In this document: piece after piece, positions 25,926 to 33,997 of the stretch | Layout of the letters: each line of letters begins with the position of its first letter | How positions within the stretch are numbered: the stretch's first letter is position 1 | DNA from: Phocaeicola massiliensis B84634 = Timone 84634 = DSM 17679 = JCM 13223 | Lineage (GTDB): Bacteria > Bacteroidota > Bacteroidia > Bacteroidales > Bacteroidaceae | Reading direction: 5' to 3' | Assembly (NCBI RefSeq): GCF_000382445.1 | Contig: NZ_KB905472.1 | Span: 355,540 to 419,539 of the forward strand | Length of the DNA: 64,000 nt | Notes under the pieces: generated by a model | The model's database searches: none | What the model was told of the DNA's origin: nothing | What the model saw: only the letters and a program-made list of their open reading frames with translations | Position numbers and translations under genes: made by a program

Positions 25926-27448
25926 AACTGACACAGAAAGACCGCGACGCCCTGAAAGAGTGGGCGGTGTTCTACGAGGCAGGCATGCGCCGCACCAATC
26001 AGGACGTGAACCTCACGCAGGCGGAAATCGCCAAAGAGCTGGAACGGCTGGAGCGTGACCCGGTTGTATGGATCAAGTTCTTTTTCCCCGACTATGCGAA
26101 ATACGAGTTCGCCCCCTTCCATCTCCGTGCCATCCGCCGCTGCATTCAGCACGACGAATGGTTCGAGGTGCTCAGCTGGGCGCGAAGCCTGGCCAAGAGT
26201 ACCACGGTGATGTTCATCGTGCTCTATCTGGCACTGACCGGACGGAAACGCAATGTGATGATGGCGAGCGCCACACAGGACAGTGCCGTCCGCCTGCTGG
26301 CACCCTACAAGGAGATGCTGGAATGCAACGGACTGATACGCGCCTATTACGGCGCACAGGTCTGTCCGGGCAACTGGGCGGCGGAGGAGTTCATTGCCAA
26401 GTGCGGCTGTTCCTTCCGTGCCGTAGGGGCGGGCAATGCACCGCGCGGCAGCCGTAACGGGGCTGTCCGTCCCGATGTGCTGCTGGTGGACGACTTCGAC
26501 ACCGACGAGGCGGTGCGCAACCCCGACACCGTGCAGAAGAACTGGGAGTGGTGGGAAAAGGCGCTCTATCCCACGCGTGACCCCGCCAACCCCGTACTGG
26601 TGGTGTTCTGCGGCAATATTATCGCCCGCGACTGCTGCGTGACCCGGGCCGGAGCGATGGCCGATCATTGGGATGTGGTGAACATACGCGACAAGGACGG
26701 ACACAGCACATGGCCTCAGAAGAACACCGAGAAACAGATAGATGAGGTGCTGGCCAAGATCAGCACCTCCGCCCAGCAGACGGAGTATTTCAACAACCCC
26801 GTGACCGAAGGCGAGGTGTTCAAGGAACTGACCTACGGCCGGGTGCCCGCCCTGACGAAATTCAAGTTCCTGGTAGTTTACGGCGACCCCGCGCCCGGCG
26901 AGAACAAGACCAGGAACTCCTCCACCAAGGGCTGCATCCTAATGGGCATGACCGGACAGAAGCTCTACATCATCAAGGTGCGTCTGGACCGCGGGCTGAA
27001 TGCCGAGTTCATCGACTGGTACGTGCAGCTGCTGGAGTACGTGAACGGCAAAGTGCCCGTGTATTGCTACATGGAGAACAACAAGCTGCAGGACCCCTTT
27101 TTCCAGCAGGTGTTCAAGCCGCTGGTGTCCAAGGTGCGCCGCGAGAGGGACGTGCAGCTCTACATCCACCCCGACGAAGACCGCAAGACGGAGAAGGGAA
27201 CCCGTATAGAGGCCAATCTGGAACCGCTGAACCGCGAGGGCAACCTGATTCTGAACGAGGCCGAGAAAAACGACCCGCACATGAAACGCCTGGACGACCA
27301 GTTCCGCCTGTTCACCCTGCGGATGAAGTTTCCCGCCGACGGCCCCGACTGTGTGGAAGGCGGCCTGCGCGTATTGAAGAAAAAGACACAGCAACTGGAA
27401 CCGGTGCAGGTGATGCACACCCGCAAGCACGGCAGCCGGAGACTATGA
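25922..27448 (+). CDS. Terminase large subunit
   Basis: The start at 25922 (MKLTQKDRDALKEWAVFYEA) overlaps the small-subunit stop and gives 508 residues. The ATPase part shows an adenine-motif region around FHLRAIRR, a Walker A variant SLAKST (89-94) and Walker B DVLLVDDFD (about 185-192). The nuclease part shows acidic residues in VVYGDPAPGENKT and YCYMENNKLQD. Mu-type terminases pack by headful from integrated or replicating copies, taking adjacent host DNA. All core motifs are present. Confidence 0.92.
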   Translation: MKLTQKDRDALKEWAVFYEAGMRRTNQDVNLTQAEIAKELERLERDPVVWIKFFFPDYAKYEFAPFHLRAIRRCIQHDEWFEVLSWARSLAKSTTVMFIVLYLALTGRKRNVMMASATQDSAVRLLAPYKEMLECNGLIRAYYGAQVCPGNWAAEEFIAKCGCSFRAVGAGNAPRGSRNGAVRPDVLLVDDFDTDEAVRNPDTVQKNWEWWEKALYPTRDPANPVLVVFCGNIIARDCCVTRAGAMADHWDVVNIRDKDGHSTWPQKNTEKQIDEVLAKISTSAQQTEYFNNPVTEGEVFKELTYGRVPALTKFKFLVVYGDPAPGENKTRNSSTKGCILMGMTGQKLYIIKVRLDRGLNAEFIDWYVQLLEYVNGKVPVYCYMENNKLQDPFFQQVFKPLVSKVRRERDVQLYIHPDEDRKTEKGTRIEANLEPLNREGNLILNEAEKNDPHMKRLDDQFRLFTLRMKFPADGPDCVEGGLRVLKKKTQQLEPVQVMHTRKHGSRRL

Positions 27449-27470
27449 CATTTATAAAAAAGACATAACC

Positions 27471-27896
27471 ATGAGTAAATTCATCACCCCCGAAGACTAT
27501 GACGCCAGCATCCACCGCGAGATACTGGACGCCCTGACCCGGAACGACGACACCCTTGTCGAGATATGTGAAGACCGTGCCGTCTCCGAGATGCGCGGCT
27601 ACCTCAGTGCGCGTTACGACACGGACACCCTTTTCAGCGCGGAAGGCAGCGCACGCCATCCGCTGGTGCTGATGATGGCGCTGGACATCACCGTCTACCA
27701 CCTGTTCTGCATCCACAACCCCCAGAAACTCTCGCAAGTGCGGGAAGACCGGTACGAGCGTGCCGTGGAATGGCTGCGCCAGGTGGCGAAGTGCCAGATC
27801 AACATAGACGGCGCACCGCCCCTGCCCGATACGGAATCCCGGCAGGGACTTCCCTGGAAGATGCGGAGCAACCCCAAACGCCGCAACCGGCTTTAA
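27471..27896 (+). CDS. Mu gp36-like head-completion protein (DUF1320)
   Basis: The 141-residue protein begins MSKFITPEDYDASIHREILD. It contains ARYDTD, a helical MMALDITVYHLF and REDRYERAVEWLRQVAKCQI, all typical of the DUF1320/gp36 family of Mu-like phages. It lies between terminase and portal rather than after the capsid. Its role is probably at the head-tail connector. Confidence 0.8.
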   Translation: MSKFITPEDYDASIHREILDALTRNDDTLVEICEDRAVSEMRGYLSARYDTDTLFSAEGSARHPLVLMMALDITVYHLFCIHNPQKLSQVREDRYERAVEWLRQVAKCQINIDGAPPLPDTESRQGLPWKMRSNPKRRNRL

Positions 27897-27928
27897 TTTT
27901 CAATGTCTAATCCTCAACCCCAAGAAGT

Positions 27929-29293
27929 ATGAAACTGATCGATAAAATCCCCCTGCTGCGCAACTACCGCACCGCCGCTTCCCACAAACAGGGACGGCGC
28001 ATCACCGAGGGCGGCAACTTCCGCCCCGGCACTACCATCACCCTGACCGCCCCGCGCCGTTTTTCCTTTGACATGGACGCCTACAAGTCCGCCCTGCGCG
28101 GAGCGGAGGATGTGGACTTCACCCGCCGCGTCCGCCTGTACGACCTCTATAACGACACACTGCTGGACCCCCACCTGTTCTGCGTGGCGCAAAAACGGAA
28201 GTCCGGTGTGCTGGGCCGCAAGATAGAGTTCCGCCGGAACGGCATGCCAGACGACCGGGTGAACGAGCAGATATCCAGTCCGTGGTTCCTGCGCTTCATC
28301 GAGGATGCGCTGGACGCACAGTTCTGGGGATTTACCCTGCTGCAATTCTACCTCAACGAAAAGGGCTGGATAGATTACTACTGCGTGCCGCGCAAGCATG
28401 TGGACCCGGTGCGGCGGCTCATCAAGCACCGCCAGGACAACATCACCGGCGAGCCTTTCGACGCCTACGGCGACCTGCTGATGATATGCGGAAAGGAACC
28501 GCTGGGCATCCTGGCACGCACCGCCCCGTATGTGCTCTACAAGCGCGGCACCATGAACGACTGGGCGGAGTTCTCCGAATTGTTCGGCATGCCCATACGC
28601 AAATACACCTACGACTCCTCCGACCCCGAGTCCGTGAGCGCCGCCATGGATGCCGCCGCCGGCCAGGGAGGGGCGAATGTCTACTTCTGCCCGTCGGACA
28701 GCAATCTGGAATTCATCGAATCGAACAACAAGACCGGCAGCAGCGAACTCTACGCCTCGCTGGTGGACCGCTGCAATGCCGAGATGAGCAAAGCCGTGCT
28801 GGGCAACACCCTCACCACCGAAGCCAGCGAGACAGGCACACAGGCACTGGGCACGGTGCACGACAAGGTGGAGCAGGAACTGGCAGACCAGGACGCGCTC
28901 TTCATCCTCAACCTGCTGAACTATGACATGACCGACCAGTTCGCCGCCCTTGGCGTGAACACCGAAGGCGGGGAGTTTGTCTACGTGGAAGCCGAGGATA
29001 CGGCCGATGTCACCGCCAAGGCCGCCTTGCTGGAGAAAGCCGTGACCGTGTTCCATCTGCCTCTGGGCGATGACTACCTGTACGAACAGCTCAAGGTGGA
29101 GAAGCCGGACAACTACGAACAACTGAAAGCGGAACAGGCGGCACAACGCAGCGAGAACCGGCAGCCCTTTCCCTCCGTAGGGGCGGACCCATGTGTCCGC
29201 CCGGATACTCAAGTCAAAGCACATCCCCAAAACCGCTCAGACCGTTTTTTCGCCCACGCCCCGCAACCCGAAGACGGGGCTTTAGACTGGTAA
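27929..29293 (+). CDS. Portal protein (Mu gp29-like, DUF935)
   Basis: The 454-residue protein has the DUF935 layout: an N-terminal FDMDAYKSALRGAEDVDF region, HLFCVAQKRKSGVLGRKIEF, then WRDYYC-like segments and FGMPIRKYTYDSSD. The portal forms the dodecameric DNA channel of the head. The C-terminus is odd. From about residue 415 a palindromic repeat (29178-29203) is read in frame as SVGADPCVRPD and followed by a non-family tail. The stop codon overlaps the MuF start (TAATG). Confidence 0.88.
   Translation: MKLIDKIPLLRNYRTAASHKQGRRITEGGNFRPGTTITLTAPRRFSFDMDAYKSALRGAEDVDFTRRVRLYDLYNDTLLDPHLFCVAQKRKSGVLGRKIEFRRNGMPDDRVNEQISSPWFLRFIEDALDAQFWGFTLLQFYLNEKGWIDYYCVPRKHVDPVRRLIKHRQDNITGEPFDAYGDLLMICGKEPLGILARTAPYVLYKRGTMNDWAEFSELFGMPIRKYTYDSSDPESVSAAMDAAAGQGGANVYFCPSDSNLEFIESNNKTGSSELYASLVDRCNAEMSKAVLGNTLTTEASETGTQALGTVHDKVEQELADQDALFILNLLNYDMTDQFAALGVNTEGGEFVYVEAEDTADVTAKAALLEKAVTVFHLPLGDDYLYEQLKVEKPDNYEQLKAEQAAQRSENRQPFPSVGADPCVRPDTQVKAHPQNRSDRFFAHAPQPEDGALDW
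29178..29203. repeat. Palindromic element translated within the portal gene
   Basis: GTAGGGGCGGACCC followed by ATGTGTCCGCCC lies in the 3' part of the portal ORF without breaking the frame. It is the same family as 25397-25466. Confidence 0.8.
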
Positions 29294-30579
29294 TGAACGA
29301 CCTGTACGGGCTTCCCGACCTGGACGAACTGGATTATATGGGCGACACCGTCAGCCCCCTGCAGGCGAAAGCCGAAGACGACGAGTCCGTAGCGTCGTCT
29401 TTCCGTTTTGACAAGGATACACTGCTTGCCTCCTTGAAGCGCATCTACGGCGGACAGCTGGACGTGTCCTCCGAGGTGGAGGAAGGCCTGTGGCAGGAAG
29501 TGTACCGCATCCTGTCCGAAGCCTCGGACACCGGACTGGCAGAGAGCGGTGCGGTGGTATCCACCGGCTTCCGCCGGCAGGTGGCTTACCACACAGCCGC
29601 GTTCAGTGCCTTCAAGGTGCACCGGATGCAGAATGATATCGCCGCCCGGCTTCATGATTCGAACGGTGTTCTCAAACCGTTTAAAGGTTGGTTGAACGAT
29701 GTGCAGCCTATGCTGGACCACCATACAGACTCGTGGCTCCGCACGGAGTATGACACCGCGGTCATCCGCATGCATCAGGCGGCGGACTGGCAGCGCTTTG
29801 AGGAGGACGCGGATATCCTGCCCAATCTGGAATGGATGCCCAGCACCAGCGCGCATCCCGGAGCGGACCACCGCCTCTTCTGGGGGACGGTGCTTCCGGT
29901 GAACGATTCTTTCTGGAACCGCCACCGCCCCGGCGACCGCTGGAACTGCAAGTGCTGGCTGAAAAACACCGATGCCCCGGTGACAAAAGTGCCCGACGGT
30001 GGAGACGCTCCGAAAGACCGCCCCTCACCGGGACTGGACAATAACCCGGGCGTGGACGGCAAGCTGTTCGGTGACTCGCATCCGTATGTGGCGAAGGCTT
30101 ATCCGGGGGCGGAGAAGGCGGTGCGGAAATTCATAGCGGAGAAGGTGAAGGAGGGGACGGTGATAAAGGTGGAGGCGAAGGTCTCTGCTCTGGAAAAGGA
30201 GAAGATAAAGGCACGCACAAAGGAATTGAGAAAGGAGGCGGCCGTTTTAAAGGAAGAGTCTTTCGTCAACAAGGACTTTCACAAGGAAATGCACATCACA
30301 GGACGTGGTATCAAGGAATGGCTGAACCAGCCGCATGAGCACTATGCCCAAAAGAACGAACTGCTACTGGATATAAATAACGTGATGAAAAAGGCAAAGT
30401 ATCTGGGGTATGGAAATGACAAGCACGACCCGTCCGTAAAAGCACATTTGTTTGAAATTGAAATTGTAGGGGACAAATCTTGGATTATTGTCCGTGAGCT
30501 GAATCCTTCCAGATGTGAAATTTACAGTATATCGGACAGCTCTAATATTCTGAGAATAATAAAAGAGCCGACCTCTTAA
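29293..30579 (+). CDS. MuF-type head morphogenesis protein with C-terminal toxin-like nuclease domain
   Basis: The start at 29293 (MNDLYGLPDLDELDYMGDTV) overlaps the portal stop and gives 428 residues. Residues about 50-235 are the phage Mu F / SPP1 gp7 domain, ending in the conserved HPGADHRLFWG and WNCKCW cysteine motif. A charged helical linker follows. Residues 331-428 (KEMHITGRGIKEWLNQPHEH, SWIIVRELNPSR, YSISDSSNIL) resemble the phage Barnase/EndoU/colicin/RelE-like nuclease class found at MuF C-termini. The DNA for this domain is much more AT-rich than the rest of the gene, fitting an exchangeable toxin module. No immunity gene follows directly. The nuclease class is my recognition and was not verified. 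Confidence 0.75.
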   Translation: MNDLYGLPDLDELDYMGDTVSPLQAKAEDDESVASSFRFDKDTLLASLKRIYGGQLDVSSEVEEGLWQEVYRILSEASDTGLAESGAVVSTGFRRQVAYHTAAFSAFKVHRMQNDIAARLHDSNGVLKPFKGWLNDVQPMLDHHTDSWLRTEYDTAVIRMHQAADWQRFEEDADILPNLEWMPSTSAHPGADHRLFWGTVLPVNDSFWNRHRPGDRWNCKCWLKNTDAPVTKVPDGGDAPKDRPSPGLDNNPGVDGKLFGDSHPYVAKAYPGAEKAVRKFIAEKVKEGTVIKVEAKVSALEKEKIKARTKELRKEAAVLKEESFVNKDFHKEMHITGRGIKEWLNQPHEHYAQKNELLLDINNVMKKAKYLGYGNDKHDPSVKAHLFEIEIVGDKSWIIVRELNPSRCEIYSISDSSNILRIIKEPTS

Positions 30580-30615
30580 AAAGGGTTCCGCGGAACTACA
30601 ATCCGCAGCCTTTTT
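30578..30615 (+). terminator. Imperfect terminator hairpin after the MuF gene
   Basis: AAAAAGG pairs with CCTTTTT, with an inner GCGGA/TCCGC helix, overlapping the stop codon. Transcription of the next head gene would then need read-through or its own promoter. Confidence 0.5.
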
Positions 30616-30685
30616 AGGAAATCAGCTCCTTGTTTTGCAAATATACGACTAATTATTTAATAACCAATTATATTGAACGAAAAAC

Positions 30686-31309
30686 ATGACTCCCGAACAA
30701 CTGATCCGAACCTTGGAGCAACGTGTCGCCCGGCTGGGCGATTACCTGAAACGCACTGCTCCCCGGCTGGTGGGCGATATCGCCATCAACCACATCCGCG
30801 AGGACTTCGCCCGGGGCGGACTGACCCACAACGGCTTCCGTCCATGGGTCAAGACACGCCGCCAGCAGTCGGGCGGAACATCCGCATCCTCGCAATACGG
30901 CCCCCTACTCAGCAAACGGAACCACCTGATGCACAGCATCGACAAGCAGACCGGCGAGGGCCGGGTAACCGTCTACACCGATGTGCCCTACGCCGCCATC
31001 CATAACCGTGGTGGCACGCTGCACCCCAAGGTCACTCCCAAAATGCGGAAATTCGCCTGGGCGATGTACTACAAGGAGACCGGCATCACCCGCAAGATGA
31101 AACGCGGCGGCAAGGCACGGAAGAACCGGCAGCTGAACGAAAGCGAGGAAGCCAAGAACTGGAAACGCCTGGCATTGACCCGGAAGACGCAACTCAACAT
31201 CCGCATTCCCCGGCGGCAGTTCATGCCCGACATCCCCGGACCGGAACTGGTGCGGAAAATCAACACCCGGCTGGACGCTGACATCGAAAAGATTATGAAC
31301 CCTAAATAA
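30686..31309 (+). CDS. Phage virion morphogenesis protein (Mu gpG-like)
   Basis: The 207-residue basic protein begins MTPEQLIRTLEQRVARLGDY. It contains DFARGGLTHNGFRPW, the YAAIHNRGG motif and a C-terminal IPRRQFMPDIPG, all marks of the gpG/virion morphogenesis (tail completion) family. It lies 107 bp after the MuF gene. It acts in head completion or tail attachment. Confidence 0.88.
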   Translation: MTPEQLIRTLEQRVARLGDYLKRTAPRLVGDIAINHIREDFARGGLTHNGFRPWVKTRRQQSGGTSASSQYGPLLSKRNHLMHSIDKQTGEGRVTVYTDVPYAAIHNRGGTLHPKVTPKMRKFAWAMYYKETGITRKMKRGGKARKNRQLNESEEAKNWKRLALTRKTQLNIRIPRRQFMPDIPGPELVRKINTRLDADIEKIMNPK

Positions 31310-31317
31310 GAATAGAC

Positions 31318-31758
31318 ATGGAACAATTATTCAACGACCTGCAAAAGCATATAGCCCTGAAGCTGGGCAACGAGATAATCCTGATAGACGAGGACTACGG
31401 ACAGCTGGAGGCGCTGATGAACGGCGAGGACCAATACCCCGTCACCTTTCCCTGTGTGCTGATAAGCATGCCCGAAGTGAAATGGAGCTCCCTTGGCGGA
31501 GACGCCCAGCGCGGCACCTGCCTGATGACCGTGCGCCTGGCTTTCGACTGCTACGATGACACCCGTTATGGCAGCGGGCAGGAAGGAAAGGCGGCGGAAC
31601 GCATGTCGCTGTCCCGGCAGCTGAACAGGAACATCCACCTGTGGAGATTTGAGGGATGCTCCAGGGTGATGGAGCGGAAGAGCACCCGCGGATATTCCCT
31701 GCCCGGAGGCGTCAAGGTGTACGAACATGTCTACGAGACCGAAATGATAGAATCCTAG
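31318..31758 (+). CDS. Mu gp37-like / tail terminator-type protein
   Basis: The 146-residue protein begins MEQLFNDLQKHIALKLGNEI. It has the size, the central FPCVLISMPEVKW and strand-rich LMTVRLAFDCYDD of minor head-tail joining proteins. It ends the rightward late operon. Its stop overlaps the stop of the convergent gene by 4 nt. The role is inferred from position. Confidence 0.65.
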   Translation: MEQLFNDLQKHIALKLGNEIILIDEDYGQLEALMNGEDQYPVTFPCVLISMPEVKWSSLGGDAQRGTCLMTVRLAFDCYDDTRYGSGQEGKAAERMSLSRQLNRNIHLWRFEGCSRVMERKSTRGYSLPGGVKVYEHVYETEMIES

Positions 31759-31991
31759 AACAGTGACAGCTGCGTATTGATGCTTTTCAGCCCCTCAATG
31801 ATGCGCGGCTCCGCACTGGCATTGATGATGTTGTAAAACGTCTTTTCGCAGATGTGGTATTTCGGCCAGATATGACGGCGCAGTATTTCGCGGTTGCTCA
31901 GCCCCGAACGGCTGTGCTCGTCGTAGATACGGATGATGTCATCCACCCTGTACAGATAACTGCGGCCTACTATTTTCCTGTGTTTACGCAT
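31755..31991 (-). CDS. Small conserved phage protein, possible HTH
   Basis: The 78-residue basic protein begins MRKHRKIVGRSYLYRVDDII. SNREILRRHIWPKYHICEKTFYNII resembles a helix-turn-helix of the kind that binds DNA. It is convergent with the head genes and has its own promoter (-7 box at 32062-32069 on the minus strand). It could be a late regulator. No proven family. Confidence 0.6.
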   Translation of the reverse strand: MRKHRKIVGRSYLYRVDDIIRIYDEHSRSGLSNREILRRHIWPKYHICEKTFYNIINASAEPRIIEGLKSINTQLSLF

Positions 31992-32061
31992 CTTTTTGCC
32001 TTTAAAATGAAAGAAAACCGATAATTTGTCGAACGTCTTGGATTATATCTGATTATGTATG

Positions 32062-32069
32062 CAAATATA
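32062..32069 (-). promoter_or_regulatory. -7 box for the 78-residue HTH-like gene
   Basis: The minus strand reads TATATTTG, an exact TAnnTTTG match about 70 bp before the ATG. Confidence 0.5.
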
Positions 32070-32155
32070 GTGATTTTCACTTTTATGTACCTATATTTAT
32101 AGATGGATATTCTATAAAATGACCTGTTCGTCAACTCTATATTCTGCAACCATAG

Positions 32156-32163
32156 TATATTTG
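32156..32163 (+). promoter_or_regulatory. -7 box for the HU-like gene
   Basis: TATATTTG is an exact match. The inferred start is near 32170, where TTCGCGA (32171-32177) recurs. The same core occurs in the repressor operator region (43007), so repressor control is possible. Confidence 0.5.
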
Positions 32164-32228
32164 CGCCGTGTTCGCGACACAACATGCGATTGATTATTAT
32201 TTACCAACCATTAAAACACGACAGAATT

Positions 32229-32663
32229 ATGGCAGAAATCAACTATTCTATTGCGGCGATGAAGAAGCCCGCAGAACCCGAAGCCGCGCCGCTATACTAC
32301 GCCAAAATGCAGGCAAGCGGCGTGGTGGACCTGGACGACATGGCCGAGGAAATATCCTACGCCACCACCCTGACCGACGGTGACGTGCTCAACGTGCTCC
32401 GCGCCCTTATCAAGCAGATGAAGAAGAACCTCGCGGCGGGCAAGATTGTCCGCATGGAGAAGTTCGGCTCGTTCCAGTTCCAGCTTTGCAGCAAAGGCGC
32501 AGACTCGGAAGAGAAGTTCTCGGCCGACAGCATCAAGAAGGTGAATATCCAGTTCCGCCCCGGCGCGCTGGTGCGCGAGGCGCAGAACCTGAAGACGCTC
32601 AACTTCAAGAAGGTGCCCAAGAAGACGGCCGGGAAGGACGCACCGGCCAAGGCGCAGGACTAG
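32229..32663 (+). CDS. HU-like DNA-binding protein
   Basis: From the ATG at 32229 (MAEINYSIAAMKKPAEPEAA) the 144-residue protein has the Bacteroidetes HU-type fold: helical VVDLDDMAEEIS, a beta arm around VRMEKFGSFQFQL, and VNIQFRPG. The C-terminal Lys/Ala-rich tail (KKVPKKTAGKDAPAKAQD) is histone-like. Such proteins are common in Bacteroidales mobile elements and may bend DNA for transposition or packaging. A strong terminator follows. Confidence 0.85.
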   Translation: MAEINYSIAAMKKPAEPEAAPLYYAKMQASGVVDLDDMAEEISYATTLTDGDVLNVLRALIKQMKKNLAAGKIVRMEKFGSFQFQLCSKGADSEEKFSADSIKKVNIQFRPGALVREAQNLKTLNFKKVPKKTAGKDAPAKAQD

Positions 32664-32702
32664 CATGGGGTAAACGCCAGCCTACCATGCAGTGATTCAC
32701 CG

Positions 32703-32746
32703 ACTACCCCATAGTAGATGACCGGCTACTATGGGGTAGTTTTTTA
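32703..32746 (+). terminator. Intrinsic terminator after the HU-like gene
   Basis: A perfect 15-bp stem (ACTACCCCATAGTAG and complement) with an 8-nt loop is followed by TTTTTTA. Confidence 0.9.
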
Positions 32747-32758
32747 TTAGTATGAACC

Positions 32759-32786
32759 ATAGGGCAGACCCCGTGTGTCTGTCCGC
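32759..32786. repeat. Copy of the dispersed palindromic element
   Basis: ATAGGGCAGACCCC continuing GTGTGTCTGTCCGC lies between the HU-like terminator and the DUF4248-like gene. Confidence 0.65.
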
Positions 32787-32812
32787 AAACACGAAGGAAG
32801 GAGACAAGAAGT

Positions 32813-33022
32813 ATGAAAGCAATTTATATGAATGAACTGGCACAGGAGTATTTTCCGCGTTCTACCAAGCGGAGTGCCGTGACGCAGCTGCGCCGATGGG
32901 TGGTGCTGTGCGTGCCGTTGCAGCACAGGCTGGAGGAACTGTCGTTTCATAAAGGGCAGCGGGTGCTTACACCGTTGCAGCATGAGGCGGTGGTGGAGTT
33001 TCTGGGTGAACCGGGAGAATAG
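32813..33022 (+). CDS. DUF4248-like small protein
   Basis: The 69-residue protein begins MKAIYMNELAQEYFPRSTKR. It has the (M)NELA-x-x-YFP-x-x-T-x-x-SA-x-x-xLRRW pattern of the DUF4248 family that often neighbours HU-like genes in Bacteroidales elements. The first helix resembles a DNA-binding motif. Molecular function is unknown. It follows the HU-like terminator and ends before a very strong hairpin. Confidence 0.7.
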   Translation: MKAIYMNELAQEYFPRSTKRSAVTQLRRWVVLCVPLQHRLEELSFHKGQRVLTPLQHEAVVEFLGEPGE

Positions 33023-33042
33023 ACCTTTTTGCGGAGGTCAGC

Positions 33043-33092
33043 AAAATGATAATCCCCGGCAGACACAACCGTCTGCCGGGGATTATCATTTT
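33043..33092 (+). terminator. Very strong terminator hairpin, copy 1 (left edge of accessory cassette)
   Basis: A perfect 22-bp stem (arms 33043-33064 and 33071-33092) with loop ACAACC ends in TTTT. It should work in both directions. A 42-bp near-identical copy (two mismatches) lies at 33998-34039. Confidence 0.88.
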
Positions 33093-33111
33093 CTTGTTAT
33101 AGGTTATATTG

Positions 33112-33549
33112 TTATTTTTTCGATGCCTTGTTTTCGCTGTTGTCTTTATTGACGAAAATCGAAATGATGGAGACAATAGCTGTTCCTCCTAAGAAAGTAG
33201 CAAGCCAAGGTTTATCCAGATACAATGCGTAAGCAGCAACGGCGAGAAACGCAATCAGACATAAAAACGCAAAAAACATACCCCACCAGTTCATTCTTCC
33301 TGTTCTTCCGTCCGCTTTGCTTATTATTTGGAGCTTCTTCTCATCCATCTTATGCCTGTGGCTTTGTTCTTTTATTGAAGCGTCAATCAAATAATCTACA
33401 ATGCGGGGGTCTATTTGTTTGTATGCTTCAAGTTCTTGAGGGGAAGGCAGACAATTATCATCTACTGTATAAGTTTGTTCCAATTGTTTCCCGACCCCTT
33501 GCTCGGTAGAGACCTGAGTCTCTTTTTGTTTGATTTCTTGCTTACCCAT
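33112..33549 (-). CDS. DUF2335-like membrane protein (accessory cassette)
   Basis: The 145-residue protein has a polar N-terminal half (residues 1-85, with QIDPRIVDYLIDASIKEQSH) and two C-terminal transmembrane helices (about 88-108 and 116-133), as in DUF2335 phage proteins. It is AT-rich in contrast to the phage backbone and read against the neighbouring late genes, the signs of a moron gene. The upstream small gene overlaps it by 8 nt, so they form an operon. A role in superinfection exclusion or cell-envelope change is possible but unproven. Confidence 0.7.
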   Translation of the reverse strand: MGKQEIKQKETQVSTEQGVGKQLEQTYTVDDNCLPSPQELEAYKQIDPRIVDYLIDASIKEQSHRHKMDEKKLQIISKADGRTGRMNWWGMFFAFLCLIAFLAVAAYALYLDKPWLATFLGGTAIVSIISIFVNKDNSENKASKK

Positions 33550-33775
33550 TTCTTAAAGCTAGTTTGTCGAATGATTTACGTACATCTTTTTCGATAGCTT
33601 TGCGGTCTTTTAATACATTCTGACGGTCATCCGAACGACGGCTTTCTTTCCCGAACATTTCTTCTTTTAGTTCAAGGATTTCCTTTGATTCTTTATGGTA
33701 GCGTCCTTTGGAAGCATCGCGGAATGTAGACGTTCCTTTCTTTATGAAACGACTCAATTCTTTTATTACACACAT
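33542..33775 (-). CDS. Small charged protein of the accessory cassette
   Basis: The start at 33775 (MCVIKELSRFIKKGTSTFRD) is chosen for a rare clear Shine-Dalgarno GGAGG 7 nt upstream. In-frame ATGs at 33787 and 33814 would add 4 or 13 residues. The 77-residue product is strongly helical and Lys/Glu/Arg-rich, with ELKEEMFGKESRRSDDRQNV. It has no membrane segment. It overlaps the DUF2335-like gene, suggesting a soluble partner of that membrane protein. No family recognised. Confidence 0.6.
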   Translation of the reverse strand: MCVIKELSRFIKKGTSTFRDASKGRYHKESKEILELKEEMFGKESRRSDDRQNVLKDRKAIEKDVRKSFDKLALRNG

Positions 33776-33848
33776 ATTGGCCTCCATTCTTAATTGATTT
33801 ATATTTAAACCCATATTCCAGTAAAAAGGTTCGCACTTTTATATTTAA

Positions 33849-33877
33849 TTGTAATAGCTATCGGAATCTTCATTTTG
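33849..33877 (+). promoter_or_regulatory. Candidate promoter of the 21-residue hydrophobic peptide ORF
   Basis: TTG at 33849-33851, an 18-bp spacer and TCATTTTG at 33870-33877 (one mismatch to TAnnTTTG). The inferred start is near 33884. Confidence 0.4.
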
Positions 33878-33905
33878 AAACACGCTACAAATAAACGAAA
33901 AAAGA

Positions 33906-33971
33906 ATGGTTTACGCAATTATTGTCGCTACTTTGTGGTTATCTTGTGGTCTTTTTGTGGCTTCTTCGTAG
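33906..33971 (+). CDS. Putative 21-residue hydrophobic peptide
   Basis: A short ORF begins MVYAIIVATLWLSCG and ends with FVASS. Nearly the whole peptide could span a membrane. A purine-rich AAAAAAGA precedes the ATG, a promoter-like sequence lies about 30 bp upstream, and a terminator hairpin lies 27 bp after the stop. The unit (promoter, tiny hydrophobic ORF, terminator) resembles small membrane peptides or type I toxins. It is AT-rich like the rest of the cassette. An overlapping longer reading from TTG at 33875 runs through the terminator and is unlikely. Confidence 0.35.
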   Translation: MVYAIIVATLWLSCGLFVASS

Positions 33972-33997
33972 TGTGGCCGTGCTGTTCCGGATACAAC

